Positions 17,487 to 27,541 of a stretch of 36,319 bases of DNA are shown here, piece by piece. This DNA comes from Methylococcaceae bacterium (GTDB lineage Bacteria > Pseudomonadota > Gammaproteobacteria > Methylococcales > Methylomonadaceae). Every line of letters starts with the position of its first letter. Within the stretch, counting starts at the first letter, position 1. Under the pieces are notes generated by a model, which was given only the letters and a program-made list of their open reading frames with translations, had not been told where the DNA came from and did not search any database. Position numbers and translations under genes: made by a program. The stretch spans positions 1-36,319 of the forward strand of contig CANNKG010000033.1 in NCBI GenBank assembly GCA_947505105.1. The letters are read 5' to 3'.

Positions 17487-19145
17487 ATGGCCGTATCCAA
17501 AACCGATGTAATTTATCCCTGCTATTTTTCGAAAGCTTATGGCATTCCGACCGATCAGGCGTGGATCTTACTGAAATTGTTTTTTATTTACCGGATCCTA
17601 CTAACCTCGGTGTTTCTGGCGTTTGTTTTCTTTCCATTGGAACGATTTCCATTCGGTCCTATCGATTACTCCTTCTACAAACTGATCAGCATCAGCTACT
17701 TTACGCTCACCACCATTACCGGAGTGATCCTATTTACCCGTTGGCTGACCTACACATCCCAAGCTCAAGTCATGATCTTTACCGATATTATAGCCATTCC
17801 GCTCATCATGCTTGCATGCGGAGGGGCAACCAGTAACATCGGCATATTGCTAGTGATGTCGATCACGTTCAGCGGCATCCTGATCGGAGGGCGCTGCGCG
17901 ATGTTATTTGCAGCACTTGCAACGCTTGCAATGCTAAGCGAACAGACCTACTTGATTCATACCCAAAAGTATTCGATGGCCTCTTACACTGAAGCAGGCC
18001 TGCTTGGCGCCGCCTGTTTCACCACGGCTTTACTGGCTTACATACTGGCGCAACGTTCCGAACAAAATCAATTAATCGCACAACAACATAAACAAACCAT
18101 CCTAAAGCTTGAGGAATTGAATCAATCCATCATCCAACACTTGCAATCTGGAATCATTATTACCAATCGTCAACATCAAATTCAACTTTCAAATCAAACT
18201 GCATTGCGCATTTTAAATTTTGAAGCCACACCCGCTGAATTAAGCACTATTTCAATCACATTGGCGGAAGCGTTTGAATCTTGGCTGAATAACTCAGGCG
18301 CAAACCTTATTCAGATTGAAACAAATCAACAAAACCAGGTGCATAGTCGTTTTTCCTTTCTCCCCACTGCCCAGGAAATGCTCTACATGATCATGTTTGA
18401 AGACGTCGCCTTGTATAATCAGCGTCTGCAACAAAGTAAATTGGCATCATTGGGTAGACTAACGGCTAGCATTGCCCACGAAATTCGTAATCCCTTGGGC
18501 GCAATCAGTCACGCGGGGCAATTGCTGATTGAATCACCAGAACTTGGAAAATCCGAACAACGTTTATTAGAGATCATTCAGACTCATACGCAACGCATCA
18601 ATAGTATTATCGAAGAAATTTTACAGCTATCTCGCCGAAAGACCTCTGAACGGCATAAAGTGTCGGTCAATAACTGGCTGAACGATTTTCTACAGCAATT
18701 TATGACCTATCGAAATGCAAATCCAGATCAATTCAGCTTAAAACTAAGCATCGACGACCTCCAGGCGTTTATCTATCCTGACCATCTTGAGCAAATTATG
18801 AATAACCTGTGCGAAAATGCCTTTAAACATAATAATTCAACCAATCCACATCTAACCATTCGCTCCGAACGAAACCAGCAAGGTATCTGGATTTATATAA
18901 TTGATAATGGCGAAGGCATCAGTCGAAATAATCTTGAGCACCTATTCGAACCCTTTTTTACTACTTCCGCTTCTGGCACCGGTTTAGGGCTCTATATTTG
19001 TAAAGAACTTGCAGAACTCAATCAGGCTAAACTCAGCTATCATCCGCGAGAGCTTGATGCTGCCAACCTGCCTGATAACGAAGAAAACTTAAACCACTTT
19101 CGCTTATGTTTACCTGATGCTCAACAACCTGGTCTTGAATTATGA
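17487..19145 (+). CDS. pilS: Two-component sensor histidine kinase PilS
   Basis: PilS is a membrane sensor kinase that phosphorylates PilR to control sigma-54 transcription of the major pilin gene. The product has about six N-terminal membrane segments (within residues 30-190), a cytoplasmic PAS-like region with NRQHQIQLSNQTALRIL, a HisKA domain with the phospho-acceptor in ASIAHEIRNPLG, and an HATPase domain with NNLCENAFKHN, DNGEGIS and GTGLGLYI. The start is uncertain: ATG 17487 gives 552 residues, while an in-frame GTG at 17436 adds 17; neither has a clear ribosome site. The four-base overlap with pilR shows coupling. Identity rests on domain order and its partner. Confidence 0.88.
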   Translation: MAVSKTDVIYPCYFSKAYGIPTDQAWILLKLFFIYRILLTSVFLAFVFFPLERFPFGPIDYSFYKLISISYFTLTTITGVILFTRWLTYTSQAQVMIFTDIIAIPLIMLACGGATSNIGILLVMSITFSGILIGGRCAMLFAALATLAMLSEQTYLIHTQKYSMASYTEAGLLGAACFTTALLAYILAQRSEQNQLIAQQHKQTILKLEELNQSIIQHLQSGIIITNRQHQIQLSNQTALRILNFEATPAELSTISITLAEAFESWLNNSGANLIQIETNQQNQVHSRFSFLPTAQEMLYMIMFEDVALYNQRLQQSKLASLGRLTASIAHEIRNPLGAISHAGQLLIESPELGKSEQRLLEIIQTHTQRINSIIEEILQLSRRKTSERHKVSVNNWLNDFLQQFMTYRNANPDQFSLKLSIDDLQAFIYPDHLEQIMNNLCENAFKHNNSTNPHLTIRSERNQQGIWIYIIDNGEGISRNNLEHLFEPFFTTSASGTGLGLYICKELAELNQAKLSYHPRELDAANLPDNEENLNHFRLCLPDAQQPGLEL

Positions 19146-20506
19146 CTTCCCCTTTCACGCTTATCGTAGATGACGAAGCCGATATTAGAGAATTACTGGA
19201 AATCACTATGCAGCGCCTCAATATCAAAACCCGCTGCGCCGCTAATATCTCCGAAGCCAAGGCGCTGCTAAAACATCATAATTTTAATTTATGCCTGACC
19301 GATTTAAAATTGCCCGATGGTGATGGCCTAGAATTACTTGATTTCATTCAGGAAAGTGATCTGAATTTACCCGTCATTGTCATTACCGCCTTTGGCAATA
19401 TGGATATTGCGATTCGCGCCATGAAAAAAGGTGCTTTTGATTTTGTATCGAAACCGATTGATTTAGCGGCTTTGCGCAATCTAATCCAAAATGCGCTAAA
19501 GTCGAGCTCAACCACGGCTATTCCGGAACGGCGAACCCGCGATCACCTCCTAGGTGACTCACAGTTGATTCGGGAGGTTCGGAGTAAAATCGCCAAAGTA
19601 TCCTTGAGTCAAGCACCCGTTTATATTAGCGGCGAGTCCGGCTCTGGCAAGGAGTTGGTTGCCCGCCTAATTCACCAAAACAGCCCCCGAGCAGATCAAC
19701 CATTTATCGCGGTCAATTGCGGCGCAATTCCATTCGAACTAATGGAAAGTGAGTTTTTTGGTCATAAAAAAGGCAGTTTTACCGGCGCCAATGCCGACAA
19801 ACAAGGGTTATTTCAAGCGGCCGATGGCGGAACCTTATTTTTAGATGAAGTGGCCGACCTCCCTCAATTATTACAGGTCAAATTGCTCCGCGCCATTCAA
19901 GAAAAGAAAGTTCGGCCGATTGGAGAACAACAAGAAATTCCGGTCAATATTCGCTTACTGAGCGCCACCCATAAAAATCTCGCAGACATGGTCAGTACCG
20001 GTCAATTTCGCCAGGATCTCTTCTATCGAATTAATGTGATTGAACTCGGCATTCCTCCCCTTCGCGCCCGTCCTGAGGACATACATCAATTAGTCGAGCA
20101 TATTCTGAATACGTTGACGCAACATAACCCAAAAAAACCATCACTCTCGGCCAAAGCCATGCTAGCACTCCAGCATTATGATTTTCCTGGCAATGTGCGT
20201 GAACTGGAGAATATTCTGGAACGTGCATTAGCACTTTATGATGGTGAAATGATCGATATAGATGATTTAGGAATTCAATTAACCCATCAACAAAAGCCGA
20301 CAGAAACCAGTCCTGCTCAAGTTAATTCAGAACCGGAAGCCAATTCCCTGCAACATTTTTTGGAAAATATCGAGCGACAAGCACTGGTAAAAGCGCTACA
20401 AGATGCTTGCTGGAACGAAAATCAAGCCGCCCAACAACTGGGTTTATCATTTCGATCACTACGCTATCGGCTCAAAAAACTGGGTATGGACGATTCCACA
20501 AAATGA
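19142..20506 (+). CDS. pilR: Sigma-54-dependent response regulator PilR
   Basis: PilR is an NtrC-type activator of RpoN-dependent promoters, classically that of pilA. The 454-residue product has a receiver domain (acidic pocket VDDEAD, phospho-acceptor Asp54 in LTDLKLPDG, Lys104 in SKP), an AAA+ domain with Walker A GESGSGKE at about 164-171 and the sigma-54 contact loop GSFTGA at 211-216. That loop is the usual GAFTGA with Ala replaced by Ser. A Fis-type helix-turn-helix (NENQAAQQLGLSFRSLRYRL) ends the protein. Its ATG overlaps the pilS stop by four bases. No pilA is in this window, so the target lies elsewhere. Confidence 0.92.
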   Translation: MTSPFTLIVDDEADIRELLEITMQRLNIKTRCAANISEAKALLKHHNFNLCLTDLKLPDGDGLELLDFIQESDLNLPVIVITAFGNMDIAIRAMKKGAFDFVSKPIDLAALRNLIQNALKSSSTTAIPERRTRDHLLGDSQLIREVRSKIAKVSLSQAPVYISGESGSGKELVARLIHQNSPRADQPFIAVNCGAIPFELMESEFFGHKKGSFTGANADKQGLFQAADGGTLFLDEVADLPQLLQVKLLRAIQEKKVRPIGEQQEIPVNIRLLSATHKNLADMVSTGQFRQDLFYRINVIELGIPPLRARPEDIHQLVEHILNTLTQHNPKKPSLSAKAMLALQHYDFPGNVRELENILERALALYDGEMIDIDDLGIQLTHQQKPTETSPAQVNSEPEANSLQHFLENIERQALVKALQDACWNENQAAQQLGLSFRSLRYRLKKLGMDDSTK

Positions 20507-20645
20507 GCACATTATTAAGTGCCCGAAAAAAATCCCTCAAGGCACATTGACAGACCTGCTTGAAACTTGCATCCGGCATTTAATATCGCTTAATGTCTAT
20601 AGCTGGCGATGCCTAATTTAATTTAATAACTTACTTGTTGAGAAA

Positions 20646-21899
20646 ATGAATATAGATACCGTTGAAGTGATTGCCAAACAAAGTCGCCTCGCTGCTCGTC
20701 AGCTATCTGCAACCTCTGAAACACAGCGTAATCTTGCGCTGGCAAAAATGGCTGATTCCCTTGAATCAGTCAAGCAGCAAATATTGGACATAAATGCTCA
20801 GGAAGTCTTGCAAGCTCGGCAGGATGGACAAACCGAAGCAATGGTCAAACGTTTAACTATTGACGACAAAGTTTTCCAGTACATGCTCTCCAGACTTAGA
20901 AAAGTAGCCCTGCGACCCGATCCATTAAATCGCGTGCTGGCAGGCCATACCAATCCAGCAGGACTGCAGGTCTACAAAAAATCGGTCCCCCTCGGGGTCA
21001 TCGGCATTATTTACGAATCGAGACCCAATGTCACCACTGATGCGGCAGGAGTATGTATAAAAAGCGGTAACGCAGTTATTTTGCGCGGTGGGTCGGAGGC
21101 GCTTCAAACCAATACCCTGCTGGCGGATGCGATGATTCAAGGCGCGGTAAGCGCCGGGCTTCCTCAGCATGCAATTCAGATTATTCGCACACCGGGACAC
21201 GAAGCCGTTAGCGAACTGCTGACCATGGATGAATATGTGGACGTCTTGATCCCACGGGGCGGAAAAGGCTTGATCAAACGCATTGCCGAAGGCACCCGAA
21301 TTCCAGTCATCAAACATTATGATGGTATTTGTCATCTCTATATCGCTGAAGATGCGGATCAGACTCAAGCCGTCGAGTTGGCCATTAATTCGAAATGCCA
21401 AAGTATTCAAGTCTGTAATGCCCTTGAAACGCTATTAGTTGACGAAAAGTGTGCCGGACAGTTGCTGCCATTACTCAAAAGCGCATTTGACGCGAACCAT
21501 ATCGAACTCCGTGGCTGTCAACAAACCCAAACGCACTTGCCGGATATTTCGCCAGCGTCAGAAGAAGACTGGAGTACCGAATATTTGGCACCGATTCTGT
21601 CGATCAAGATCGTCAATGGTATTGATGAAGCTATTGAGCATATCAATCACTATGGCTCAGGACATACCGATGGCATTGTCACTCAAAGTCTGAATCTCGC
21701 GCAACAATTTGAGCGACAGATTGATTCGGCCTCAGTATTAATCAATGCTTCCACCCGATTGTCAGGCGGTGGCGACTATGGCCTGGGTTCGGTAATCGGT
21801 ATCAGTACAGACAAGTTACATGCGCGCGGACCGGTTGGCCCCGATGAATTGACCACTTACAAGTGGGTTGCCTATGGCAATGGCCATTTGAGAAGTTAA
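20646..21899 (+). CDS. proA: Glutamate-5-semialdehyde dehydrogenase (gamma-glutamyl phosphate reductase)
   Basis: ProA reduces gamma-glutamyl phosphate to glutamate semialdehyde with NADPH, the second step of proline synthesis. The 417-residue product is full length. It has the family marks PLGVIGIIYESRPNVT, GNAVILRGGSEA, LIPRGGKGLI, the catalytic cysteine in QSIQVCNALETLLV and GGDYGLGSVIGIST near the end. A GAG sequence a few bases before ATG 20646 is a weak ribosome site. The 139-bp gap after pilR suggests separate transcription. The gene stands alone without proB. Its end converges on ispG across a strong hairpin. Confidence 0.95.
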   Translation: MNIDTVEVIAKQSRLAARQLSATSETQRNLALAKMADSLESVKQQILDINAQEVLQARQDGQTEAMVKRLTIDDKVFQYMLSRLRKVALRPDPLNRVLAGHTNPAGLQVYKKSVPLGVIGIIYESRPNVTTDAAGVCIKSGNAVILRGGSEALQTNTLLADAMIQGAVSAGLPQHAIQIIRTPGHEAVSELLTMDEYVDVLIPRGGKGLIKRIAEGTRIPVIKHYDGICHLYIAEDADQTQAVELAINSKCQSIQVCNALETLLVDEKCAGQLLPLLKSAFDANHIELRGCQQTQTHLPDISPASEEDWSTEYLAPILSIKIVNGIDEAIEHINHYGSGHTDGIVTQSLNLAQQFERQIDSASVLINASTRLSGGGDYGLGSVIGISTDKLHARGPVGPDELTTYKWVAYGNGHLRS

Positions 21900-21964
21900 A
21901 CAAGGCTTGCAGGTGAACAACTTTCGTAGTGTACCTAGCCAATATTAAGAGGGTTAAAATTGGA

Positions 21965-22009
21965 AACCATCAGTTCCGGATAGACTAACGTTATCCGGCA
22001 CTGATGGTT
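21965..22009. terminator. Long imperfect palindrome between convergent proA and ispG
   Basis: The arms AACCATCAGT-T-CCGGATA and TATCCGG-C-ACTGATGGTT pair over 17 of 18 positions, with a single T/C mismatch and a nine-base loop. It sits 66 bp after the proA stop and ends nine bases before the ispG stop. It is well placed as a bidirectional terminator, but there is no clear U-tract on either side. A palindromic mobile repeat is an alternative. Confidence 0.6.
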
Positions 22010-22017
22010 AATGCCCA

Positions 22018-23235
22018 TTAGGGCGCGTAATGTGCTTTGATGTAACGCTCGACGATTTCTTGAAATTCCTCGGCGATGCGGTCACCTTTTAAGGTAACTG
22101 TTTTTTCACCATCTTCAAAAACCGGAGCCACCGGAGATTCGCCGGTACCCGGCAGGCTGATACCTATATTGGCGTTTTTGCTTTCTCCGGGGCCATTCAC
22201 GACGCAACCCATCACTGCGATTTCCATGCTCTCAACGCCAGGATACTGGGTCCGCCAAACCGGCATTTGATCACGCAGGTAGGATTGAATATCCATCGCT
22301 AATTTTTGGAAATAATCGCTGGTGGTTCGACCGCAACCAGGACAGGAGATGACCATCGGCGTGAAGGCCCGAAAGCCCATGGTTTGAAGAATTTCTTGCG
22401 CGACGATAACTTCTTGGGTTCGTGAGGCGCCGGGTTCCGGCGTCAGTGAAATACGGATGGTGTCGCCGATGCCTTGTTGCATTAACACCGACAGCGCCGC
22501 CGCTGATGAAACCATGCCTTTTGAACCCATACCCGCTTCGGTTAGGCCGAGATGTAACGCATAGGTGCAGCGACGGGATAGTTCTTCGTAGATGTTGATT
22601 AATTCCTGGACATTGCTGATTTTACAGGATAAAAGAATTTTATCTTTACCAAGCCCCAATTCTTCAGCTTTTGCAGCACTTTCGAGGGCTGACAAAATAA
22701 TCGCTTCGCGCGTCACCGCCGCCAGTGGTAAGGGCGTAGCAAGTTTTCTGTTTTCATCCAGCAGTCGAGTGAGCACCGCTTGATCTAAGCTGCCGCCATT
22801 GACACCGATCCGCACCGGTTTATTGTATAGGCAGGCAAATTCAATCATTTGTTGAAACTGAGGATCACGACTTTTGCCTCGGCCAACATTGCCCGGATTA
22901 ATCCTAAACTTAGCCAAGGCTTGAGCGCAATCGGGATATTTTTCTAAGAGTTTGTGACCGTTAAAATGGAAATCACCAATAATCGGCGTGTTAAATCCTT
23001 TTTTATCTAGCTGGTTACGGATTTCGGCAACCGCTTGAGCGGCTTCTTCAGTGTTAACGGTAATTCTTACCAATTCTGAGCCAGCATTGGCAAGTTCAAT
23101 AATTTGTTGTACAGTTGCCGCCACATCGGCAGTGTCGGTATTGGTCATAGACTGGACGACAATAGGAGCGCCGCCGCCAACTTTAATGTCGCCGATCATG
23201 ACTTGTTGAGTAATTTTTCTGAGGCTAATGGGCAT
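22018..23235 (-). CDS. ispG: 4-hydroxy-3-methylbut-2-en-1-yl diphosphate synthase (flavodoxin)
   Basis: IspG (GcpE) makes HMBPP from MEcPP in the non-mevalonate isoprenoid pathway, using a [4Fe-4S] cluster. The 405-residue product has the TIM-barrel start [34 protein letters not shown] and the cluster cysteines in ISCPGCGRT and [17 protein letters not shown]. The length matches the short bacterial form without an inserted domain. It lies alone on the minus strand. The familiar neighbours seen in other gammaproteobacteria (hisS, rodZ, pilW/pilF) are absent. Confidence 0.96.
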   Translation of the reverse strand: MPISLRKITQQVMIGDIKVGGGAPIVVQSMTNTDTADVAATVQQIIELANAGSELVRITVNTEEAAQAVAEIRNQLDKKGFNTPIIGDFHFNGHKLLEKYPDCAQALAKFRINPGNVGRGKSRDPQFQQMIEFACLYNKPVRIGVNGGSLDQAVLTRLLDENRKLATPLPLAAVTREAIILSALESAAKAEELGLGKDKILLSCKISNVQELINIYEELSRRCTYALHLGLTEAGMGSKGMVSSAAALSVLMQQGIGDTIRISLTPEPGASRTQEVIVAQEILQTMGFRAFTPMVISCPGCGRTTSDYFQKLAMDIQSYLRDQMPVWRTQYPGVESMEIAVMGCVVNGPGESKNANIGISLPGTGESPVAPVFEDGEKTVTLKGDRIAEEFQEIVERYIKAHYAP

Positions 23236-23322
23236 AATTGTAATTTTTTTGAAAAATATGACTGTATTATTGAAGGTTGTTCTGCAATTATATCCGATAT
23301 TAAATTATTGTTGAGTAAAACC

Positions 23323-24051
23323 ATGAGGATTAATTATTTTTCCGATATCCACCTGGAATTTGGCATGTCGGATGTACCAAAGGTTGCTGCAGATATCGTC
23401 GTGGCTGCTGGCGATATTGCCCCTAATCTGGAGGGTATAGCGTGGTTAAGTAGTATCAATAAGCCAGTGATTTATGTCGCCGGTAATCATGAATTTTATG
23501 GGCACGAACACCAACAAATCATTCATAAACTTAGAGCTAAAACCCAGAATACTCAAATTCATTTTTTAGAAAATAATACCTTTGTTTTTGAAGACGTTCG
23601 CTTTATTGGTTGTACGCTATGGGCTGATCTGTTTATTGAAGGCGACGAAAAAGTTGCAATTCTTGCTAAGTCACTGAATGATTTTAAACATATCACTGTA
23701 GGCAACGGGAACTTCAATCCTCAAGCTTTTTCCAGGCTTTTTGCTCATTCAAAAACATGGCTTGAGCAGGAGTTAGCCAAGCCGTTTGAAGGCAAAACCG
23801 TTGTAGTAACGCATCATGCGCCTACCCAGTGGAGTTGGAATCGAGCACCCAACGCCATTAAAAAGTTGGCCTACTGTAATGACCTAAAATATTTGCTACA
23901 TGAGTATCCGGTTGATGCTTGGTTTCATGGTCATGTGCATAACCCGGCTGACTATCGTATCGCAGGGGCAAAGATTTTAAGCAATCCTAGAGGATATTTT
24001 GGCCGTAAGTTGGTTACAGAGTTTGATTTAAACCGAGTAGTCGATATTTAA
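23323..24051 (+). CDS. Metallophosphoesterase
   Basis: The product of about 242 residues is a calcineurin-like phosphoesterase. Metal-binding motifs appear in order: FSDIHLEF (DxH), AAGDIAPN (GD), VAGNHEFYG (GNHE), THHAPT and FHGHVHNP (GHxH). I chose ATG 23323 because the product then begins with the catalytic strand (MRINYFSDIHLE), as is usual; upstream codons in the frame overlap ispG on the other strand. No signal peptide is present. The 3' end overlaps the convergent SprA-related gene by 24 bp. Substrate is unknown. Confidence 0.85.
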   Translation: MRINYFSDIHLEFGMSDVPKVAADIVVAAGDIAPNLEGIAWLSSINKPVIYVAGNHEFYGHEHQQIIHKLRAKTQNTQIHFLENNTFVFEDVRFIGCTLWADLFIEGDEKVAILAKSLNDFKHITVGNGNFNPQAFSRLFAHSKTWLEQELAKPFEGKTVVVTHHAPTQWSWNRAPNAIKKLAYCNDLKYLLHEYPVDAWFHGHVHNPADYRIAGAKILSNPRGYFGRKLVTEFDLNRVVDI

Positions 24052-24588
24052 GCCGAGCTTGGGTTTAATTGTTTTATTTTGGGTAAACTCATTGGCTTTG
24101 CTTTGTTGTAGCTCTATTTGGGCTTTTGCGATCATTGAAGCGGTTGCCGCGGCAACTTGTCGATCCTGACCTGAAGGTTCGGCTGGCGCCAAAGCTGCCC
24201 GCCGAATGGTTTCCGCCTTTCTGATCGTCGCTTCCGGGTCACCTGGGGTGCTTGATGTGTCAATGTTTACTTCCCCGCCGATCGCATAGCGGTTACCGTC
24301 AGGGCCGGATTGATAGGTAAAAGAAGCGCCACCTGTTGCTAAACCTCCGGCTGCGCTTAAATGCGCTTGTTCATGGGCGCGTACTTCCCGATCACGCGCT
24401 TTTAGTTTTTCTAAAGCTTGAAGCTGGTCTGGGGTAAGTTGCTCTTGTTTGTTTGAATTTGTGCTAACGTTGCCACCAGGATTTTGGTCGACAGAATTTT
24501 CAGGGGCGTTCTTTTGAGAAGATGCTCCGATGGCATTTGCGCTGAATTGATATCCATATGACTGATAGCTTGAAACAGGCGATAACAT
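24028..24588 (-). CDS. SprA-related putative metalloprotease
   Basis: The 186-residue product (from ATG 24588) matches the SprA-related / 'putative metalloprotease CJM1_0395' family. It starts with a low-complexity polar region rich in Asn, Ser and Gln (about 1-65). A conserved core follows: LKARDREVRAHEQAHLSAAG with an HExxH-like HEQAH, then GGEVNIDTSSTPGDPEATIRKAETIRRAALAPAEPSGQD, here given by its ends GGEVNIDTS and AEPSGQD. The zinc-peptidase role is a family annotation by motif; the substrate is unknown. A GTG at 24636 would add 16 residues. I prefer the ATG, which has GAGAA upstream. The gene overlaps the convergent metallophosphoesterase by 24 bp. Confidence 0.75.
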   Translation of the reverse strand: MLSPVSSYQSYGYQFSANAIGASSQKNAPENSVDQNPGGNVSTNSNKQEQLTPDQLQALEKLKARDREVRAHEQAHLSAAGGLATGGASFTYQSGPDGNRYAIGGEVNIDTSSTPGDPEATIRKAETIRRAALAPAEPSGQDRQVAAATASMIAKAQIELQQSKANEFTQNKTIKPKLGLNIDYSV

Positions 24589-24736
24589 AAGAATTTCTCG
24601 ATATAGCTTTGACCTTGAGGAAAATTGTGAGAACACAATAACAGTCTGAGTAGATTTAACTGTTCAATGTTATTTCAATTTAATTATAGCAGACTTGGTT
24701 TGACGTGTTAATTGATTAACGTTATCATAATAAGTT

Positions 24737-25267
24737 ATGTTGGATAGATTACCTGAAATCATTGATCCTTTAGTGTTTGCCGAACGGCGAACCGAATTAA
24801 AAGGAAAACTCAAGTTAAGTAGCTTGGCGCGCCTGAGCGGCTCGTTATTGGATAATGCTGGCAATGTTGAAGTAGAGCTGTTTTTTAATAAAAAAGGTCG
24901 CCATTCATTTATCGACGGTCTGGCGAAAACCGTTTTATCGCTTCAATGTCAAAATTGTCTGGAGCTAGTAGAGCTTCCGATCGAAATTGTGATCAAACTA
25001 GGTTTGATTACTCGATTGGAGCAAGCAGATGAATTGCCTAGCGGTTACGAACCCTTGTTGATTGATGATGAGAAGATGTTGTTAAAAGACATCGTCGAGG
25101 ATGAATTGTTGCTGGCTCTCCCTGCTTTTCCAAAGCATTCTGAGCCTTGTGCACAATTCCAGACTCAGACCGGGGAAATGCCAATAAGCATTGAACAACT
25201 CGATCCAATTGAATCTGAAAACCCCTTTGCTGTTTTAGCAAAACTTAAAAAAACTGGAGATAAATAA
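24737..25267 (+). CDS. yceD: YceD/DUF177 family protein (23S rRNA accumulation)
   Basis: YceD proteins are associated with 23S rRNA maturation or accumulation and are almost always encoded directly before rpmF. The 176-residue product shows the family's CxxC segment, [16 protein letters not shown] (about residue 72-86), and an acidic stretch with [25 protein letters not shown]. It is the first gene of the long plus-strand run. Its stop overlaps the rpmF ATG by one base. The start is taken at ATG 24737, with only a weak ribosome site (TAAG). Confidence 0.9.
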   Translation: MLDRLPEIIDPLVFAERRTELKGKLKLSSLARLSGSLLDNAGNVEVELFFNKKGRHSFIDGLAKTVLSLQCQNCLELVELPIEIVIKLGLITRLEQADELPSGYEPLLIDDEKMLLKDIVEDELLLALPAFPKHSEPCAQFQTQTGEMPISIEQLDPIESENPFAVLAKLKKTGDK

Positions 25268-25446
25268 TGGCTGTACAAAAAAGTAAAGTAACTCGTTCCA
25301 GACGTGGCCAACGTCGTTCTCATGATGCGTTGACAAGCAAAACTCTGTCTCAGGATCCTGTTACTGGAGAAACTCATTTACGTCACCATGTCAGTCCTGA
25401 TGGATTCTATAAAGGACGTCGGATTGTAGCATTGAGCGACGATTAA
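25267..25446 (+). CDS. rpmF: 50S ribosomal protein L32
   Basis: This 59-codon gene encodes L32, a small basic protein of the large ribosomal subunit. The product starts [20 protein letters not shown] and contains [16 protein letters not shown], matching the proteobacterial form. It has no cysteines, so it is the zinc-free version. It overlaps yceD by one base (TAATG) and is followed by an intrinsic terminator before plsX. Confidence 0.97.
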   Translation: MAVQKSKVTRSRRGQRRSHDALTSKTLSQDPVTGETHLRHHVSPDGFYKGRRIVALSDD

Positions 25447-25481
25447 GCTTCAAATTAACTTTGGTTAAGCCTTTATTAAAT

Positions 25482-25516
25482 AGCCGAACGCACGTTGAGT
25501 TCGGCTTTTCGTTTTT
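25482..25516 (+). terminator. Intrinsic terminator between rpmF and plsX
   Basis: AGCCGAAC (25482-25489) pairs with GTTCGGCT (25499-25506) around a nine-base loop, followed by TTTCGTTTTT up to base 25516. It is a classic rho-independent terminator for rpmF. The T-run runs directly into the ATG taken for plsX at 25517, so it may also attenuate read-through into the fab genes. Confidence 0.8.
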
Positions 25517-26581
25517 ATGGAGTCATTTCAAAACGTGAGTTTGACACTTTCAATTGATGCGATGGGCGGTGATTTCGGTCCTGTAGTTACAATTCCAGCA
25601 TCTCTGGATTGTCTAAGAAAGAACCCTGCTTTAAAACTAATTCTGGTCGGTGATGAAGCAGTGCTTGCGCCGATGTTAACCCAAGTTATGATCGAATTTA
25701 AAGATCGCTTGAGAATTCAACATGCCTCCCAATGCGTAGCCATGGACGAATCCCCCTCAAAAGCATTGAAAAATAAAAAGGATTCTTCCATGCGTGTCGC
25801 CATTAATTTGGTGCGTGATGGCGAGGCAGACGCTTGTGTAAGCGCTGGTAATACGGGAGCCTTAATGGCCACCGCCCGATTTGTCTTAAAAATGATTCCT
25901 GGCATTGATCGTCCGGCCATTATTTCGACGTTACCGTCGATCTATGGACATACGCATGCGCTGGATTTGGGTGGTAACGTAGATAGTTCAGCAGAACATT
26001 TGTTGCAGTTTGCAATTATGGGTTCTGAAGTAGTGAAGGCTGTGGATGGTATCGAAAATCCCAGTGTTGGCTTACTTAATATTGGTCAGGAAGATGTAAA
26101 AGGCAATGAGCAGGTAAAAGCTGCTGCCAAACTGCTGGAAAACTCTCACTTAAACTATATAGGCTATGTCGAAGGCAATTATTTAAATGCGGGAAGTCAT
26201 CGAGTTGACTTGATCGTGGCAGATGGTTTTGTTGGTAATGTTGCTTTAAAATCCATTGAAGGGGCGGCAAAAATGATTGGTGCATCCTTAAAAGAAGCCT
26301 TCAATAAAAACATTTTTACACGTTTAGCCGGCTTGATTGCTTACCCGGTTTTAAAATCATTCAAAAATCGCATTGACCCACGCTTATATAATGGCGCTAG
26401 TTTCTTAGGTTTACGGGGGCTCGTGATTAAAAGTCATGGCGGCGCGGATGAATTAGCTTTTGCAACGGCTATCCACCTAGCGGAAGTCGAAGTTCAAAAA
26501 AATGTGATCCAGAATATCGGTGAACAAGTCGAAAATATTTTGAAGCAAAGGCATGGAACATGGCAAATTACGCAAGAGTGA
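25517..26581 (+). CDS. plsX: Phosphate acyltransferase PlsX
   Basis: PlsX makes acyl-phosphate from acyl-ACP, feeding glycerophospholipid synthesis. The 354-residue product has [13 protein letters not shown] at its start and [50 protein letters not shown] and [16 protein letters not shown] further on, all typical. The start is uncertain. ATG 25517 directly follows the terminator T-run and has no ribosome site, while GTG 25535 is a shorter in-frame option. Its end overlaps fabH by 22 bp. Its place between rpmF and fabH is the standard gammaproteobacterial order. Confidence 0.94.
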   Translation: MESFQNVSLTLSIDAMGGDFGPVVTIPASLDCLRKNPALKLILVGDEAVLAPMLTQVMIEFKDRLRIQHASQCVAMDESPSKALKNKKDSSMRVAINLVRDGEADACVSAGNTGALMATARFVLKMIPGIDRPAIISTLPSIYGHTHALDLGGNVDSSAEHLLQFAIMGSEVVKAVDGIENPSVGLLNIGQEDVKGNEQVKAAAKLLENSHLNYIGYVEGNYLNAGSHRVDLIVADGFVGNVALKSIEGAAKMIGASLKEAFNKNIFTRLAGLIAYPVLKSFKNRIDPRLYNGASFLGLRGLVIKSHGGADELAFATAIHLAEVEVQKNVIQNIGEQVENILKQRHGTWQITQE

Positions 26582-27528
26582 TCGGAACCGGCGGTTATTT
26601 GCCGTCAACCCAAAGAACAAATGACGATATTTCGGAATTTGTCGAAACTTCCGATGCCTGGATTTTTGAGCGAACTGGCATAAAAAGCAGACGTATCGCT
26701 GGCGACCAGGAAACAGCTTCCAGCATGGCTGAAATTGCAGCACGTCAGGCGATCGCAATGGCAGGTATCCAGCCCGAAGAAATTGATGCGATAATTGTTG
26801 CAACCGGCACACCTGACCGTGTTTATCCCAGCACGGGTTGTTTATTGCAAAATCGTTTAGGGATCAAAAATTGTGTAGCTTTCGATATTCAAGCAGCCTG
26901 TTCCGGTGCTATCTTCGGCCTCAGCATTGCCGATCAATATATTAAAACCGGCACCTATCAAAAAGTCTTGGTAGTCGGCTCTGAAATTTGCTCACGCATT
27001 GTCGATTGGTCCGATCGAGGTACTTGTATTCTATTTGGCGATGGTGCTGGCGCGGTATTATTGGAAAGATCCGAAGATGCGGGGATTCTATCAACCCACA
27101 TTCATGCGGATGGTCAATATGAAGAACTTTTATATTTGCCGAATCCTCAAGCCGCTTTGCCAGAAAACGTTAATGAAGCTGGCTATATTAATATGCGTGG
27201 CAATGAGGTTTTTAAAGTTGCCGTAAACACCTTGGGGCGAATCGTTGATGAAACCCTAGAAGCTAACAATATGCAGAAATCCGAGATTGATTGGTTGGTT
27301 CCGCATCAGGCCAATATCCGAATTATTGAAGCGACTGCAAAAAAATTAAAAATGTCGATGGAACAGGTTGTTGTAACGCTCGAAAGTCAGGGTAACACTT
27401 CATCGGCGTCAGTCTTGTTGGCGCTCAATGAAGCGGTGCGTGATGGCCGTATTCAGCGAGGACAGATCTTATTATTAGAAGCTTTTGGTGCTGGTTTTAC
27501 CTGGGGATCGGCCTTAATCCGATACTAG
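26560..27528 (+). CDS. fabH: Beta-ketoacyl-ACP synthase III
   Basis: FabH starts fatty acid synthesis by condensing acetyl-CoA with malonyl-ACP. The 322-residue product has the thiolase-fold catalytic triad: Cys114 in [10 protein letters not shown], His in VPHQANIRI and Asn in QGNTSSASV. It ends with the typical [13 protein letters not shown]. It overlaps plsX by 22 bp and is followed 13 bp later by fabD, so it belongs to the same operon. Confidence 0.96.
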   Translation: MANYARVIGTGGYLPSTQRTNDDISEFVETSDAWIFERTGIKSRRIAGDQETASSMAEIAARQAIAMAGIQPEEIDAIIVATGTPDRVYPSTGCLLQNRLGIKNCVAFDIQAACSGAIFGLSIADQYIKTGTYQKVLVVGSEICSRIVDWSDRGTCILFGDGAGAVLLERSEDAGILSTHIHADGQYEELLYLPNPQAALPENVNEAGYINMRGNEVFKVAVNTLGRIVDETLEANNMQKSEIDWLVPHQANIRIIEATAKKLKMSMEQVVVTLESQGNTSSASVLLALNEAVRDGRIQRGQILLLEAFGAGFTWGSALIRY

Positions 27529-27541
27529 GGGAGAGATACTG

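Noticed and set aside
20508-20535. Terminator after pilR (GCAC...GTGC then an A-run)
   Set aside because: The stem is only four pairs and the run after it is A, not T, on the coding strand, so support is too weak.
20925-21410. A 161-codon minus-strand frame inside proA
   Set aside because: It is the antisense of a highly conserved enzyme gene and has no domain or ribosome site.
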